This document shows, piece by piece, positions 1 through 10,019 of a DNA stretch of 64,000 nucleotides. The notes beneath the pieces are model-generated. The model searched no databases, was not told the origin of the DNA, and saw nothing but the letters and a program-made list of their open reading frames with translations. Positions within the stretch are counted from its first letter, which is position 1; each line of letters opens with the position of its first letter. Source of the DNA: Noviherbaspirillum cavernae. GTDB taxonomy: Bacteria > Pseudomonadota > Gammaproteobacteria > Burkholderiales > Burkholderiaceae_D. The stretch lies in assembly GCF_003590875.1 (NCBI RefSeq), contig NZ_QYUN01000002.1, positions 2,294,001 to 2,358,000 of the forward strand, written 5' to 3'. A program made the position numbers and the translations under genes.

Positions 1-577
1 TCCTGGAACCTGACTCGACAGGCACCACCCTGGCACCGAGCAGTTCCATCCGATAGACGTTTTGCAGCTGGCGCTTGACGTCTTCGCTACCCATGTAGAT
101 CACGCACTCCAGTCCGAAGCGGGCGCAAATCGTGGCCGTCGCCACGCCGTGCTGACCGGCGCCGGTTTCCGCAATCACGCGCGGCTTGCCCATGCGCTTG
201 GCCAATAATGCCTGGCCGATCACATTGTTGATCTTGTGCGCGCCGGTATGGTTGAGGTCCTCGCGCTTGAAATAGATTTGCGCACCGCCCGCCATTTCCG
301 ACCAGCGTTTGGCGTGGTAGATCGGGCTTGGACGACCGACGAAATGCGTCAGTTCGTCATTGAATTCCGCAAGGAAGTCCGGATCGTTGCGGTAATGCGC
401 ATAGCTTTCCTTCAATTCGCTCAACGCGTGTGTGAGCGTTTCGGAAACGAAGGTGCCGCCATAGGGGCCGAAGTGACCTTTTGTATCCGGCAGATTGTAG
501 CGTGCGGTCTGATACAGCGCCGCAGTCATCATCGCTTGACGCTCGGCAAGATTCTCGAGCGCATTCAGTTCTTTCAT
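1..577 (-). CDS. trpB: Tryptophan synthase beta chain, 3' part cut by window edge
   Basis: Last enzyme of tryptophan synthesis; the beta subunit condenses indole with serine using PLP, in an alpha2-beta2 complex in the cytosol. About 192 N-terminal codons are present; the rest lies beyond base 1. The translation shows the family N-terminal block [15 protein letters not shown], then [17 protein letters not shown], which carries the PLP-binding lysine (HTGAHK), and [13 protein letters not shown], the beta-subunit signature. Start is the ATG at 577, opening [10 protein letters not shown]. It lies 10 nt after the trpF stop, so the two are probably co-transcribed, the usual betaproteobacterial trpF-trpB arrangement. 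trpA is expected next, outside the window. Confidence 0.97.
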   Translation of the reverse strand, partial: MKELNALENLAERQAMMTAALYQTARYNLPDTKGHFGPYGGTFVSETLTHALSELKESYAHYRNDPDFLAEFNDELTHFVGRPSPIYHAKRWSEMAGGAQIYFKREDLNHTGAHKINNVIGQALLAKRMGKPRVIAETGAGQHGVATATICARFGLECVIYMGSEDVKRQLQNVYRMELLGARVVPVESGSR

Positions 578-587
578 GGGGTTCTCT

Positions 588-1283
588 CTATTCGTTCAAT
601 GAAGCAGCAATCGTGTCTGCGAGGCGCACGGCTTCGATGAAAGCACGTATCCGGGCAGGATCCTTCATACCCTTGGACAGTTCGACGCCGCTGCTGACGT
701 CAACGGCATAAGGGCGCACGCGAACGATCGCGTCAGCCGCGTTTTGCGCGCTCAAGCCACCACTTAAAACGACCCGAGGTGCGAGCTCTTTTGGAATGAG
801 AGACCAATCGAAAACCTTTCCACCGCCGCCATAGCCATCCACGAATGCATCAAGCAGCAACCCTGCGAAAAGGCTGCTGGCAGCACGATAATCGTGCTCG
901 TATTTTAGCAAATCCTCCTCTGTCATTCCGGGCTGCACCCGCAGAGCCCGCGTGAATGGCCTGTTGACGCGGGCCGCTATGGAGCAGCATTGTTCCAGCG
1001 TTTCATCGCCATGAAATTGAATCAAGGAAATAGGTGCGGCGGCAACAATATCGGCCACTTCGCTTTCCGATGCATTCACGAACAGCCCGACACTGGTGAC
1101 ATAGGGAGGAACGGCAGCGATCAATTTCCGGGCAGTATCCGGCGTCACATGACGCGGGCTCCTGGAATAGAACACCAGACCGATTGCGTCCGCACCTGCA
1201 TCAACCGCGACCTGTACATCCTGAGTCCGGGACAGTCCGCAAATCTTGATTCGTGTTCGGTGATTCATATGCATGATTGACAA
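588..1283 (-). CDS. trpF: Phosphoribosylanthranilate isomerase
   Basis: Converts N-(5-phosphoribosyl)anthranilate to the carboxyphenylamino-deoxyribulose phosphate in tryptophan synthesis. It is a single (beta/alpha)8 barrel of 231 residues, normal for a monofunctional TrpF. Seen: the N-terminal [11 protein letters not shown] with the catalytic cysteine, [18 protein letters not shown], and near the C-terminus [10 protein letters not shown] and AVDVSSGVE (phosphate-binding loops and catalytic aspartate region). A second ATG at 1268 ([12 protein letters not shown]) is an equally plausible start and matches the family N-terminus better. It lies between truA and trpB on the same strand. Confidence 0.96.
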   Translation of the reverse strand: MSIMHMNHRTRIKICGLSRTQDVQVAVDAGADAIGLVFYSRSPRHVTPDTARKLIAAVPPYVTSVGLFVNASESEVADIVAAAPISLIQFHGDETLEQCCSIAARVNRPFTRALRVQPGMTEEDLLKYEHDYRAASSLFAGLLLDAFVDGYGGGGKVFDWSLIPKELAPRVVLSGGLSAQNAADAIVRVRPYAVDVSSGVELSKGMKDPARIRAFIEAVRLADTIAASLNE

Positions 1284-1328
1284 GAATACATCCAGCTTTT
1301 ATCCATTTGCTGCCCGCGTTTGCGCTGT

Positions 1329-2126
1329 TCAGTTCCACGGTAGCGTTATAAAAGACTCTTGCGGCAAGTCCCATTTGACATCGTAGTCGATCTTGCCCAG
1401 ATACAGCCCATCCGGCATGAAAGTCGGCGCGGCGCGACTGCGGTCGCCGTTTTCCAGCAACTCCTTCAGCCATTCGGCCGGCTGATTGCCGTTTCCCGTG
1501 AAGATGAGCGATCCGACAATATTGCGCACCATGTGATGCAGAAATGCATTTGCCTGCAGAGTGAAGACGATGATATCGCCGCGCCGTTCAATCCGAATTT
1601 CATGCATCGTCTTGACCGGCGTATTCGCCTGGCATTCCGCCGCACGAAACGCCGAAAAGTCATGCGTGCCGATCAAATAGCGCGCGGCTTCTTGCATCGG
1701 CTCGAGTTCCAAGGGACGAAAAACCCATCCAGCCTTCCCCGACAACAACGGCGAACGCACAGGATGGTTGTAGAGCATGTAGTGATACGTACGGGCCGTA
1801 GCGCTGAAACGTGCATGGAAATTGTCCGTCGGTTCATGCGGCAGCTCGCGGGCCCAGCGCACCGCAATCGACGGCGGCAGAAATGCGTTGACGCCACGAA
1901 CCCACGAAAACAGATCGCGCTCCAGTTCGGTATCGAAGTGCACCACTTGTTCCAGTGCATGCACCCCCGCATCGGTACGTCCCGCACATGTTGTCGAGAT
2001 CTCCGTCAAGGAGAATCTTTTCAACGCCTTCTCCAACTCATCCTGCACTGTTCCGCCACCGGGCTGGGTTTGCCACCCGCGCCAAGGCGTGCCGTCGTAC
2101 TGGATACCAAGCACAATGCGTTTCAA
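1329..2126 (-). CDS. truA: tRNA pseudouridine(38-40) synthase
   Basis: Isomerises uridines 38-40 of the tRNA anticodon arm to pseudouridine. The 265-residue protein begins MKRIVLGIQYDGTPWRGWQ, and the catalytic aspartate is D52 in the motif AGRTDAGVHA. The C-terminal half carries HHMVRNIVGSL, typical of the family. Length matches single-domain TruA. It lies between fimV upstream and trpF downstream, a conserved Burkholderiales order. About 130 nt separate it from the fimV stop, and that gap contains a rho-independent terminator, so truA probably has its own promoter. Confidence 0.97.
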   Translation of the reverse strand: MKRIVLGIQYDGTPWRGWQTQPGGGTVQDELEKALKRFSLTEISTTCAGRTDAGVHALEQVVHFDTELERDLFSWVRGVNAFLPPSIAVRWARELPHEPTDNFHARFSATARTYHYMLYNHPVRSPLLSGKAGWVFRPLELEPMQEAARYLIGTHDFSAFRAAECQANTPVKTMHEIRIERRGDIIVFTLQANAFLHHMVRNIVGSLIFTGNGNQPAEWLKELLENGDRSRAAPTFMPDGLYLGKIDYDVKWDLPQESFITLPWN

Positions 2127-2194
2127 TTCGAATCCGATTCAAGAAGGAGCAGGAGCCTTGCAGGCATCACGACTACCCCGAAAAGACATGACAT

Positions 2195-2235
2195 CTTAAA
2201 AAAGCAAAACGGGCGCAAGCTTGTCGCCGCGCCCG
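2195..2235 (-). terminator. Rho-independent terminator after fimV
   Basis: On the minus strand a GC stem (CGGGCGC at 2229-2235 pairing with GCGCCCG at 2210-2216) is followed by a T-rich run (TTTTGCTTTTTT, about 2198-2209). It lies directly downstream of the fimV stop and before truA, so it should end the fimV transcript. Confidence 0.75.
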
Positions 2236-2255
2236 CTCGTTGACAAGCTTCAGGT

Positions 2256-5045
2256 TCAGGCAAGCTCAAGCAGCAGCGACTTTGCCTTCTGGCTTTGCTC
2301 GGGCGTACCGCCTTTGAGCACTTCGTCAAGCAACTCACGAGCCCCTTCTTTATCGCCGATCTCCTGATATGCAACAGCCAGATCGAGCTTGGTGGCCATC
2401 TCCGCATCACTGGCGGAAAAGGAATCGCCGATAGATGCCGGCGCTTCATCCGTGTCACGCACCGAAGCGGCTTTTGCATCCGAGGCGTCGGGGCCGAGTT
2501 CCAGACTGATTTCCGAAAGATCAAAATCCAGCGGATCATCTCCGACCTTCGATTCGCCCTTGGGCGCATCCGCAGCAGGCGATGCCGGCAGGGACGGCAG
2601 GTCGAAATCCAGCGGAGCGACTTCTTCCGCCGCATGATTGAGAGAAATCTCCGGCAACGCATTGTCGCCGAGCGGCAGGCTGTCTTCGATCGCCGGAACC
2701 GACGGTACTGAATCTGCCGAGCCATCAGGCTTGTCGAGGAAATCGAAGTCGATCGACGCCATTTCGGCATTCGGCACGGACGGCTCCGGACGCGGAATCG
2801 TGTTCGGCACTTCCATCGACTGGAGATTCATGTCGCCAAGATCAAAATCCAGATCATTCCTTGTTGCCTTGTCATCGGCCGGGATCGGCTCCGCAGTCGA
2901 CGCATCGGATGGCAACTCGTCTTTCGATTGGAGGCCCTGTTGATCCAGCGGCGAATCCATATCGAGTGCGGTATTGCTGAAGTAAGCAGTATCCTCTCCC
3001 AGCGCTTCGATGGACTCCAGCGCCGAGTCTGCCCGTTCGGCCGATACAGGCGGAGCTGTCAGCCCGCCCGCACTGGCATCGAGCGTCCTGGATGACTTGC
3101 CCGAGGCATAGAGCGGATTGTTCGGGTCAAGCGCAATGCCCATCAATGCGGCTTGCACCCATTCATCGCCGTCGCCTTTGCTCAAGCCATACAGTTCTGT
3201 GGCCAACACCTCAAACGCACGCAGATCTTTACGGTTCGAATAGATTTCCAGCAGCTTGACCCGTACGGCATTGCGATCCGGTTGCGTGCGCAAGGCTTCC
3301 TTCAGGATCTCTTCGGCTTGCGCGTCGCGTCCGTAGGCAATATAGACGTCGGCCTCGGCGACGGGATCGACCTCATTGGAATCCAGCTGGCTCACCGATG
3401 GCGCGAAATTCGAATTGAAGACGCTATTATTGGTATCAACGCTCTGGCCGCCAGTCGAACCGAAAAGCGAATTCGCTTTCAGGCTTGAGTCGGTGATGAT
3501 GCTGTCTTCGAAATGCTTCGGCTGCTTCCTGCGGCGGGCACTATAGATTCCCAGTGCACCAAGTGCAGCCAGCAACACGCCGGCACCGGGCAGCGTCAGC
3601 GGATTGTCCATCAACTCATCGAAGAAGCCTGGCTCAGGTGCCGGTGGAGGCGGCGGTGCGACGGGTTTCGGCTTTGCTGCGGCAACGGGGGGCTCGCTTG
3701 CTGCAGGCGCGGTCGGAGCGGCCGCCTTGTCGGCATTTGATTCCGCCGGCTTGTCGCCAGTATTTACGATGGGTGCCGCAGGCACTGCCGATGCAGCGGC
3801 CGCTGGCGGTTCGGCAGCAGCCGGCTTGGCATCGCCCTTGGCGACGTCTGCCTGGTTCTGCTGCTCTGCCATTCCCTTTTTTTTGACTTCCAGCATTTTC
3901 TGCAAGTCATTGACGTTCTTTTCCAGCTCCTTGACGCGCGCATTCGCTTCAGCCGCGGCCTTGTCGTTCGCGATCTTGTCTTCGGTATTTGTTGCCGCGG
4001 CATTGTTCTTGCTGGAGGCCGTACCCGGCAGGGGATTGGGTTTTGCCAGCTTCAGTTTGTCTTTCGATTCGCCATCAGGCGTTGACGGCTCCTCCACTTT
4101 TGCCGTGATCTTGCCAGCCGCACTCTGTTTGGATTCCGCCGTCTTTTGTGCCGTCGCAGCAGCAACCTGTCCGGCCAGTTTGTTACGGTAGTTGTTGAAA
4201 TCCGCAGACTGGGCAAGAACGACGCTTTTCGCTTCGGCAGTCGAAATACTGCGTGCAGCCTTCGCGTCCGGCACGGAAAGAATCTGCCCGGCGCGCAGAC
4301 GGTTCATGTTATTTCCGATGAACGCATCCGGATTTGCACGATATAACGCCACCAGCATCTGATCGAGAGACACGCCGCTCGCTTTCATCTGACCGGCAAT
4401 GCGGCCCAATGTATCGCCGCTCCTGACCCGATATTCGGCGGACGCATCGTTCGTCGATTCACTCGCTGTGGATTGCGTGATTTTGGCTGCTGCGGACTGT
4501 CGCGGCCCGGTCGGTCTTTCAGACTGTGGCAACGGCGCGGCCGATGGATTCGGTTGTGCCGCCCTGGCACTGCCCGGCTGCGGCGCAACATTCGGTGCGA
4601 CCTGCGCCGATTGTGTTGAGCGCAGATCGGCCGGATCGAGCAGGAAGGTGTATTCGCGAACCAGCCGTCCGTTCGGCCCGGTCAGCTCGAGCAGCATGTC
4701 AACGAATGGCTCATTGAGCGGCTGGGCGGAAGTCACATGAATATATTGGCGCTCGCCGCGCTGCTCCACCGAAAAACGCAGCGAAGACAAGGTCGCAGTG
4801 TAATCGACATTGGCCTGCCGGAAGGTGTCCGGCGACGCCAGTTTCGCAACCAATGTTCCAGCCTCGTCCTTCGACACAGAAGTCAGCTCGATTTCAGCCC
4901 TCAATGGCTGGCCGAGAGACGATAAAACCGTCAGTTTTCCCAAGCCAGCCGCATATGCATTGGAAAAGAGCAGCGCAGAAACCACTGCGGCACTGAGTGT
5001 CTTCAAATTGAAAGAACCGGATCCGGCACGTTCGGTTGAATGCAT
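2256..5045 (-). CDS. fimV: FimV/HubP-family polar scaffold protein
   Basis: Inner-membrane cell-pole protein that organises type IV pili, chemotaxis or chromosome-pole markers by binding peptidoglycan outside and partners inside. Predicted order: signal segment ending SNAYA-AGLGKL; a FimV N-terminal domain (LTVLSSLGQPLRAEIEL); a LysM domain (VRSGDTLGRIAG to LRAGQILSVPD, about residues 205-262); an Ala/Pro/Lys-rich linker with a coiled coil (ARVKELEKNVNDLQKML); one transmembrane helix (GAGVLLAALGALGIYSA) before a basic RRRK stop; then a long acidic cytoplasmic tail ending in a TPR-like FimV C-terminal unit (LDLAVAYQEIGDKEGARELLDEVL). The start chosen is the ATG at 5045 (MHSTERAG), giving 929 residues; in-frame starts at 5057 and 5135 exist. 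No strong Shine-Dalgarno decides between them. Confidence 0.93.
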   Translation of the reverse strand: MHSTERAGSGSFNLKTLSAAVVSALLFSNAYAAGLGKLTVLSSLGQPLRAEIELTSVSKDEAGTLVAKLASPDTFRQANVDYTATLSSLRFSVEQRGERQYIHVTSAQPLNEPFVDMLLELTGPNGRLVREYTFLLDPADLRSTQSAQVAPNVAPQPGSARAAQPNPSAAPLPQSERPTGPRQSAAAKITQSTASESTNDASAEYRVRSGDTLGRIAGQMKASGVSLDQMLVALYRANPDAFIGNNMNRLRAGQILSVPDAKAARSISTAEAKSVVLAQSADFNNYRNKLAGQVAAATAQKTAESKQSAAGKITAKVEEPSTPDGESKDKLKLAKPNPLPGTASSKNNAAATNTEDKIANDKAAAEANARVKELEKNVNDLQKMLEVKKKGMAEQQNQADVAKGDAKPAAAEPPAAAASAVPAAPIVNTGDKPAESNADKAAAPTAPAASEPPVAAAKPKPVAPPPPPAPEPGFFDELMDNPLTLPGAGVLLAALGALGIYSARRRKQPKHFEDSIITDSSLKANSLFGSTGGQSVDTNNSVFNSNFAPSVSQLDSNEVDPVAEADVYIAYGRDAQAEEILKEALRTQPDRNAVRVKLLEIYSNRKDLRAFEVLATELYGLSKGDGDEWVQAALMGIALDPNNPLYASGKSSRTLDASAGGLTAPPVSAERADSALESIEALGEDTAYFSNTALDMDSPLDQQGLQSKDELPSDASTAEPIPADDKATRNDLDFDLGDMNLQSMEVPNTIPRPEPSVPNAEMASIDFDFLDKPDGSADSVPSVPAIEDSLPLGDNALPEISLNHAAEEVAPLDFDLPSLPASPAADAPKGESKVGDDPLDFDLSEISLELGPDASDAKAASVRDTDEAPASIGDSFSASDAEMATKLDLAVAYQEIGDKEGARELLDEVLKGGTPEQSQKAKSLLLELA

Positions 5046-5248
5046 GTTTGGTCGCATAAAGGGCATTCCGTTTGCGTAGGAAGGGACGCACAATGACTGC
5101 GTCAATTTATCATTGTCGTAGGGAACTTTCACCATATCATCATGGACTTAGGCCTGCAAGTGTATCCAACTTGCCAGGTATGGCAAACGCACGGTTCTGT
5201 CTCTACGGCAACACTACAAGCTTCTTGTTGCTAATTGGCAACGCAATC

Positions 5249-5299
5249 GGGGCCTGTGGGCTATTCATCCAGAACACGAATGAATAGCCCACAGGCCCC
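5249..5299 (-). terminator. Long perfect hairpin between asd and fimV
   Basis: Two perfectly complementary 20-nt arms (5249-5268, GGGGCCTGTGGGCTATTCAT, and 5280-5299) enclose an 11-nt loop. It starts about 29 nt beyond the asd stop codon. There is no good T-run on either strand, so it is either an atypical terminator or a 3'-end stabilising hairpin for the leu-asd message, upstream of the fimV promoter. Confidence 0.6.
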
Positions 5300-5327
5300 G
5301 GCGAATTATCGCTTTGCGTCGAGTGCG

Positions 5328-6464
5328 TTAAGCGTCAAGCACGATACGCAGCATGCGGCGAAGCGGTTCGGCAGCACCCCACAGCAACTGGTCGCCCACC
5401 GTGAATGCGGACAGGTATTCGCCACCCATTTGCATCTTGCGCAGGCGTCCGACCGGAATGGTCATGGTGCCGGTCACTGCGGCAGGCGTCAGATCCTTCA
5501 TGGACGCTTCGCGGTTGTTCGGCACGACTTTGACCCACTGGTTGTTCTCGGCGATGATGCCTTCGATCTCGTTCAGCGGCACGTCTTTCTTCAACTTGAT
5601 CGTCAATGCCTGTGAATGGCAGCGCATCGCACCGATACGCACGCACAAGCCATCGACCGGGATTGCGTTCTTCGCATTGCTGCCGAAGGCTTCACCGCGC
5701 CCCAGAATCTTGTTGGTCTCCGCGCCGCCTTTCCACTCTTCGCGCGAGACGCCATTGCCCAGATCCTTGTCGATCCAGGGGATCAGGTTGCCGCCGAGCG
5801 GCACGCCAAACTGCTTCGTCTCGTCGGCTGTCAGTGAATGCTGTTTTGCCAATACCTTGCGGTCGATTTCGAGGATCGCTGACGCGGGATCATCCAGCAG
5901 CGCCTTGACTTCAGTATTGATCGAGCCGAATTGCGTCAGCAGTTCACGCATATGCTGCGCGCCGCCACCGGATGCCGCCTGATAGGTCATCGAAGTCATC
6001 CATTCGACGAGGTCCTGTTCGAACAGGCCGCCCAGGCCCATCAGCATGCAGGACACCGTGCAGTTGCCGCCGATGTAGTTCTTCACGCCGCGACTCAGCG
6101 CCGACTTGATCACGTCGAGATTGACCGGATCGAGAATGATGATGGCATCGTCGTTCATGCGCAGCGTCGAGGCCGCATCGATCCAGTAGCCGTTCCAGCC
6201 AGCAGAACGCAGTTGGGGGAAAATTTCGGTCGTGTAGTCACCGCCCTGGCAGGTAATAATGATGTCGCACTTTTTCAGCTCATCAATATTGTTGGCGTCT
6301 TTCAGCGTGGTTTCGTTTTTCGCCATTGCCGGCGCTTTGCCGCCCGCATTCGATGTCGAAAAGAACACCGGCTCGATATGAGCGAAGTCGCCCTCTTCCT
6401 GCATGCGCTGCATCAGGACCGAGCCCACCATCCCACGCCAACCTACCAGACCAACTAACTTCAC
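5328..6464 (-). CDS. asd: Aspartate-semialdehyde dehydrogenase
   Basis: NADPH-dependent reduction of aspartyl phosphate to aspartate semialdehyde, the branch point to lysine/diaminopimelate, threonine and methionine. N-terminal Rossmann motif [14 protein letters not shown]; catalytic cysteine in [12 protein letters not shown]; substrate loop [13 protein letters not shown]-terminal active-site [13 protein letters not shown]. This is the Gram-negative type. The start chosen is a GTG at 6464 (VKLVGLVG) preceded by GAGGGAGA at good spacing; an in-frame ATG at 6485 would add seven residues that include the Shine-Dalgarno. Predicted length is 378. It is the last gene of a leuC-leuD-leuB-asd series, 39 nt after leuB. 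Confidence 0.96.
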   Translation of the reverse strand: MKLVGLVGWRGMVGSVLMQRMQEEGDFAHIEPVFFSTSNAGGKAPAMAKNETTLKDANNIDELKKCDIIITCQGGDYTTEIFPQLRSAGWNGYWIDAASTLRMNDDAIIILDPVNLDVIKSALSRGVKNYIGGNCTVSCMLMGLGGLFEQDLVEWMTSMTYQAASGGGAQHMRELLTQFGSINTEVKALLDDPASAILEIDRKVLAKQHSLTADETKQFGVPLGGNLIPWIDKDLGNGVSREEWKGGAETNKILGRGEAFGSNAKNAIPVDGLCVRIGAMRCHSQALTIKLKKDVPLNEIEGIIAENNQWVKVVPNNREASMKDLTPAAVTGTMTIPVGRLRKMQMGGEYLSAFTVGDQLLWGAAEPLRRMLRIVLDA

Positions 6465-6503
6465 GATTTTCTCCCTCGATTTCACTTCAAAAAAATTCGC
6501 TCA

Positions 6504-7574
6504 TCACGCAAGCGCCTTCACCACCGCGTCGCCCATTTCCTTCGTGCCGACCTTGGTCGTGCCTTCCTCATAAATGTCCGGCGTACGCAGCCCTTGTGCC
6601 AACACTTTCTTCACAGCGTTTTCCACACGGTCCGCCTGCTCCGCCTTGTTCAAGGAAAAACGCAGCAGCATCGCCGCAGACAGGATGGTCGCCAGCGGGT
6701 TCGCAATGCCCTTGCCGGCAATGTCCGGTGCCGAGCCGTGCGACGGCTCATACAAACCCTTGTTGTTGGCATCCAGCGAAGCCGAAGGCAGCATGCCGAT
6801 CGAGCCAGTCAGCATCGCTGCAGCATCCGACAAGATGTCGCCGAACATGTTGCCGGTGACGATCACATCAAACTTCTTCGGCGCACGTACCAATTGCATC
6901 GCCGCATTGTCGACATACATATGGTCGAGCGCAACGTCCGGGTATTCCTTGTGCACGTCGGTCACGATGTCTTTCCAGAACTGGAAGGTTTCCAGCACGT
7001 TGGCCTTGTCCACACTGGTGAGACGTTTATCGCGCTTGCGTGCAGCCTGGAACGCGACGTGCGCGATGCGGCGAATTTCGGATTCCGCATAGCGCATGGT
7101 GTCGAAACCTTCACGCTCGCCCTTGAACGCACCATCCGGTGCGGTTCGTACGCCGCGCGGTTGACCGAAGTAAATGTCGCCGGTCAGTTCTCGGATGATC
7201 AGGATATCCAGCCCGGAAACCACTTCCGGTTTGAGGGTCGATGCGCCTGCCAGTTCCGGATACAGAATCGCGGGACGCAGATTGGCGAACAGATTCAGGT
7301 TCTTGCGCAAGCCAAGGATCGCCTGTTCCGGACGCAATGCGCGCTCCAGCGTGTCGTACTTCCAGTCACCGACCGAACCGAACAGGACTGCATCGGATTC
7401 CTTGGCGAGCTTGAGCGTGCCTTCCGGTAACGGATGGCCGTGCGCTTCGTAACCGGCACCACCGACGGGCGCGGTTTCCATTTCAAATTTCTCATCCAGT
7501 GCATTCAACACGCGCACTGCTTGTTCGATGATTTCGGGGCCGATGCCATCACCGGGCAAAATTGCGATTTTCAT
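6504..7574 (-). CDS. leuB: 3-isopropylmalate dehydrogenase
   Basis: Third step of leucine synthesis: NAD+-dependent oxidative decarboxylation of 3-isopropylmalate in the cytosol. The 356-residue protein starts [15 protein letters not shown] and has the metal/substrate motifs [14 protein letters not shown], the [12 protein letters not shown] loop with catalytic lysine, and the C-terminal signature [24 protein letters not shown] (written here only as landmark pieces: [19 protein letters not shown]), followed by [18 protein letters not shown]. Full length. It is 35 nt downstream of leuD and upstream of asd in one operon. Confidence 0.98.
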   Translation of the reverse strand: MKIAILPGDGIGPEIIEQAVRVLNALDEKFEMETAPVGGAGYEAHGHPLPEGTLKLAKESDAVLFGSVGDWKYDTLERALRPEQAILGLRKNLNLFANLRPAILYPELAGASTLKPEVVSGLDILIIRELTGDIYFGQPRGVRTAPDGAFKGEREGFDTMRYAESEIRRIAHVAFQAARKRDKRLTSVDKANVLETFQFWKDIVTDVHKEYPDVALDHMYVDNAAMQLVRAPKKFDVIVTGNMFGDILSDAAAMLTGSIGMLPSASLDANNKGLYEPSHGSAPDIAGKGIANPLATILSAAMLLRFSLNKAEQADRVENAVKKVLAQGLRTPDIYEEGTTKVGTKEMGDAVVKALA

Positions 7575-7609
7575 TCTTGGATATTGTTTGTTGGACTGCG
7601 GATTAACTG

Positions 7610-8257
7610 TCAGATCGTGTTGGCCAGCCAGGGCTGCGATGCCAGATGCCGCTCTTCGAAGGCGCGAATCTTGTCGGATTGACGCAGCGTCAGGCCAATG
7701 TCATCCAGACCGTTAAGCAGGCAGTATTTGCGGAACGCATCGACCTCAAACGGATAGAGGATATCGCCTTGTGTTGTGGCAACCACCTGCTTATCCAGAT
7801 CGACAACGAGGCGATACCCCGGGAACGCCTTGACTTCGTTGAAGAGGTGATCGACCTGCGTTTCCGACAAGACGATCGGCAACACGCCGTTCTTGAAGCA
7901 GTTATTGAAGAAGATATCGGCAAAGCTCGGCGCGATCACTGCGCGAAAGCCGTACTGCTGCAGCGCCCATGGCGCATGCTCACGCGATGAACCGCAGCCG
8001 AAATTCTTGCGGGTCAGCAGAATCGACGCCCCCTTGTAGCGCGGCTGATTCAGCACGAAATCCGGATTCAGCGCGCGCCTGGAATTATCCATCCCCGGTT
8101 CCCCGTGGTCGAGATAGCGCCACTCGTCGAACAGATTCGGGCCGAAGCCGCTGCGCTTGATCGACTTCAGGAACTGCTTGGGAATGATGGCATCGGTGTC
8201 AACATTCGCGCGATCCAGCGGTGCGACCAAGCCATCGTGTACGGTAAATTTTTCCAT
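7610..8257 (-). CDS. leuD: 3-isopropylmalate dehydratase small subunit
   Basis: Swivelling-domain subunit of isopropylmalate isomerase, which works with the LeuC Fe-S subunit to convert 2- to 3-isopropylmalate. Motifs: the N-terminal [21 protein letters not shown], then [14 protein letters not shown], the classic aconitase-superfamily substrate loop. The start taken is ATG 8257 (MEKFTVHDG), giving 215 residues, preceded by GAGATAACGAAC; an ATG at 8278 would add seven residues with no ribosome site. Unlike many genomes, leuC and leuD are separated by a small lipoprotein gene. Confidence 0.95.
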   Translation of the reverse strand: MEKFTVHDGLVAPLDRANVDTDAIIPKQFLKSIKRSGFGPNLFDEWRYLDHGEPGMDNSRRALNPDFVLNQPRYKGASILLTRKNFGCGSSREHAPWALQQYGFRAVIAPSFADIFFNNCFKNGVLPIVLSETQVDHLFNEVKAFPGYRLVVDLDKQVVATTQGDILYPFEVDAFRKYCLLNGLDDIGLTLRQSDKIRAFEERHLASQPWLANTI

Positions 8258-8317
8258 GTTCGTTATCTCTATCGCCATCCGGTTGCTGCTTCACGCACAG
8301 GGACGGCTTCCAACTGG

Positions 8318-8440
8318 TTATCTCCTGGCGGAGTTCTCAACCGACTCGCCAAGACGTTTCACGTCCTTGCCAAAACCTTGCATCGTGTTGCAGCCGGTCA
8401 GAACCAGCGAGGCGATCAATATTGAAAACAGCTTTTTCAC
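8318..8440 (-). CDS. Entericidin-like small lipoprotein
   Basis: A 40-residue frame with a GTG start, VKKLFSILIASLVLTGCN..., hence a short hydrophobic signal with lipobox LTGC, then a tiny mature peptide containing GFGKDVKRLGESVENSA, close to the EcnA/EcnB entericidin pattern (GxGxDxxxxGxxIexxA). AGGAG lies about 10 nt upstream of the GTG. Entericidins are small cell-envelope lipoproteins first described as a stationary-phase bacteriolysis toxin/antidote pair; only one copy is visible here. It sits 24 nt after leuC and 60 nt before leuD, so it is transcribed with the leucine genes. Its role in that operon is unknown. Confidence 0.85.
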   Translation of the reverse strand: MKKLFSILIASLVLTGCNTMQGFGKDVKRLGESVENSARR

Positions 8441-8464
8441 TTTCTTCGCATCTCCTGCCAGCGA

Positions 8465-9868
8465 TTAACGCAAGGCGCGAATATCGACGAAATGCCCGGC
8501 GATTCCGGCTGCCGCAGCCATCGCGGGCGATACCAGATGCGTCCTTCCGCCTTGCCCCTGACGGCCTTCGAAATTACGGTTGGAGGTGGACGCGCAACGT
8601 TCACCCGGCTCCAGTCGGTCGGCATTCATTGCCAGACACATCGAGCAACCCGGCTCGCGCCATTCGAAACCGGCGGCCTTGAAAATCTGGTCCAGCCCTT
8701 CGCGTTCTGCCTGCTCCTTGACCAGCCCGGAACCCGGCACAACGAGCGCCAGCTTCACATTTGACGCACGATACTTGCCGCGCACGACAGCAGCGGCCGC
8801 GCGCAAATCCTCGATGCGCGAGTTGGTGCAGGAACCGATAAAGACCTTGTCGATGCGGATGTCAGACATCGCGGTATTCGGCTTCAACGCCATGTAGACC
8901 AGCGCCTTTTCCATCGCGTCGCGCTTGACGGCATCGGTCTCTTTATCCGGATCGGGAACGCGGTCGTCGATCGGCACCACCATTTCCGGCGAGGTGCCCC
9001 ATGTCACCTGCGGCTTGATTTCGGCCGCATTCAAGGTGACGACCATATCGAATCGCGCGCCTTGATCCGAATGAAGCGTGCGCCAGTATTCAACCGCGCG
9101 ATCCCAGTGCGGACCGACCGGCGAGAAGGGACGGCCTTTCACGTAGTTGATCGTCGTGTCGTCGACCGCGACCATGCCGGCGCGCGCACCGGCCTCGATT
9201 GCCATGTTGCAGATCGTCATACGGCCTTCCATGGACAATCCGCGTATCGTCGAGCCGGCGAATTCGATTGCATATCCCGTACCGCCTGCCGTGCCGATCT
9301 TGCCGATGACCTCCAGCACAATATCCTTTGCAGTCACGCCGAACGGCAACGCGCCATCGACTTGCACCAGCATCGATTTGGACTTCTTGGCGAGCAGGGT
9401 TTGGGTCGCGAGAACGTGTTCGACTTCGGAGGTGCCGATGCCGTGCGCCAGGCAGCCGAATGCACCGTGCGTGGAAGTATGAGAGTCGCCGCAGACAACC
9501 GTCATGCCGGGCAGCGTCGCACCCTGCTCCGGCCCGATCACATGCACAATCCCCTGCCGCTTGTCGCGCATGCTGAAATACGTCAGCCCGTATTCCTTGG
9601 CGTTGGTATCGAGCGTCTCGACCTGCAAGCGCGATACCGGATCGGCGATGCCGTTGACGCGGTCGGTTGTGGGCACGTTGTGGTCTGCAACCGCCAGGTT
9701 GGCGGAAACACGCCAGGGTTGGCGGCCCGCCAGCTTCAGTCCTTCGAATGCCTGCGGGCTGGTCACTTCATGGACGAGATGGCGATCGATGTAAAGAATC
9801 GTGGTGCCGTCTTCCTCTGTGTGGACGACGTGCGATTCCCAGAGTTTGTCGTATAGCGTTTGAGCCAT
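8465..9868 (-). CDS. leuC: 3-isopropylmalate dehydratase large subunit
   Basis: The [4Fe-4S] aconitase-family subunit of isopropylmalate isomerase in leucine synthesis. 467 residues, family-normal, starting [15 protein letters not shown]. Motifs: [14 protein letters not shown] (active-site region), [17 protein letters not shown] with the first cluster cysteine, and [12 protein letters not shown] with the CxxC pair that completes cluster binding, then [17 protein letters not shown]. First gene of the leuC-lipoprotein-leuD-leuB-asd run. The 150 nt upstream to the M48 protease gene must hold the promoter; I could not define convincing -35/-10 boxes there. Confidence 0.98.
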   Translation of the reverse strand: MAQTLYDKLWESHVVHTEEDGTTILYIDRHLVHEVTSPQAFEGLKLAGRQPWRVSANLAVADHNVPTTDRVNGIADPVSRLQVETLDTNAKEYGLTYFSMRDKRQGIVHVIGPEQGATLPGMTVVCGDSHTSTHGAFGCLAHGIGTSEVEHVLATQTLLAKKSKSMLVQVDGALPFGVTAKDIVLEVIGKIGTAGGTGYAIEFAGSTIRGLSMEGRMTICNMAIEAGARAGMVAVDDTTINYVKGRPFSPVGPHWDRAVEYWRTLHSDQGARFDMVVTLNAAEIKPQVTWGTSPEMVVPIDDRVPDPDKETDAVKRDAMEKALVYMALKPNTAMSDIRIDKVFIGSCTNSRIEDLRAAAAVVRGKYRASNVKLALVVPGSGLVKEQAEREGLDQIFKAAGFEWREPGCSMCLAMNADRLEPGERCASTSNRNFEGRQGQGGRTHLVSPAMAAAAGIAGHFVDIRALR

Positions 9869-10019
9869 GTTTCAAAAGTGTGCAGAAGATGCATGAATCG
9901 GTGAGGACAATCTTTGATTATGCCATAGTTGTGCAATGCAAAACCTGGCTGCGCCGTCGCATGTCGCCAATGAAAATGCCGCAGTTGCCAGCGCGGATAT
10001 TTTGTTAAAAATTTGATAA

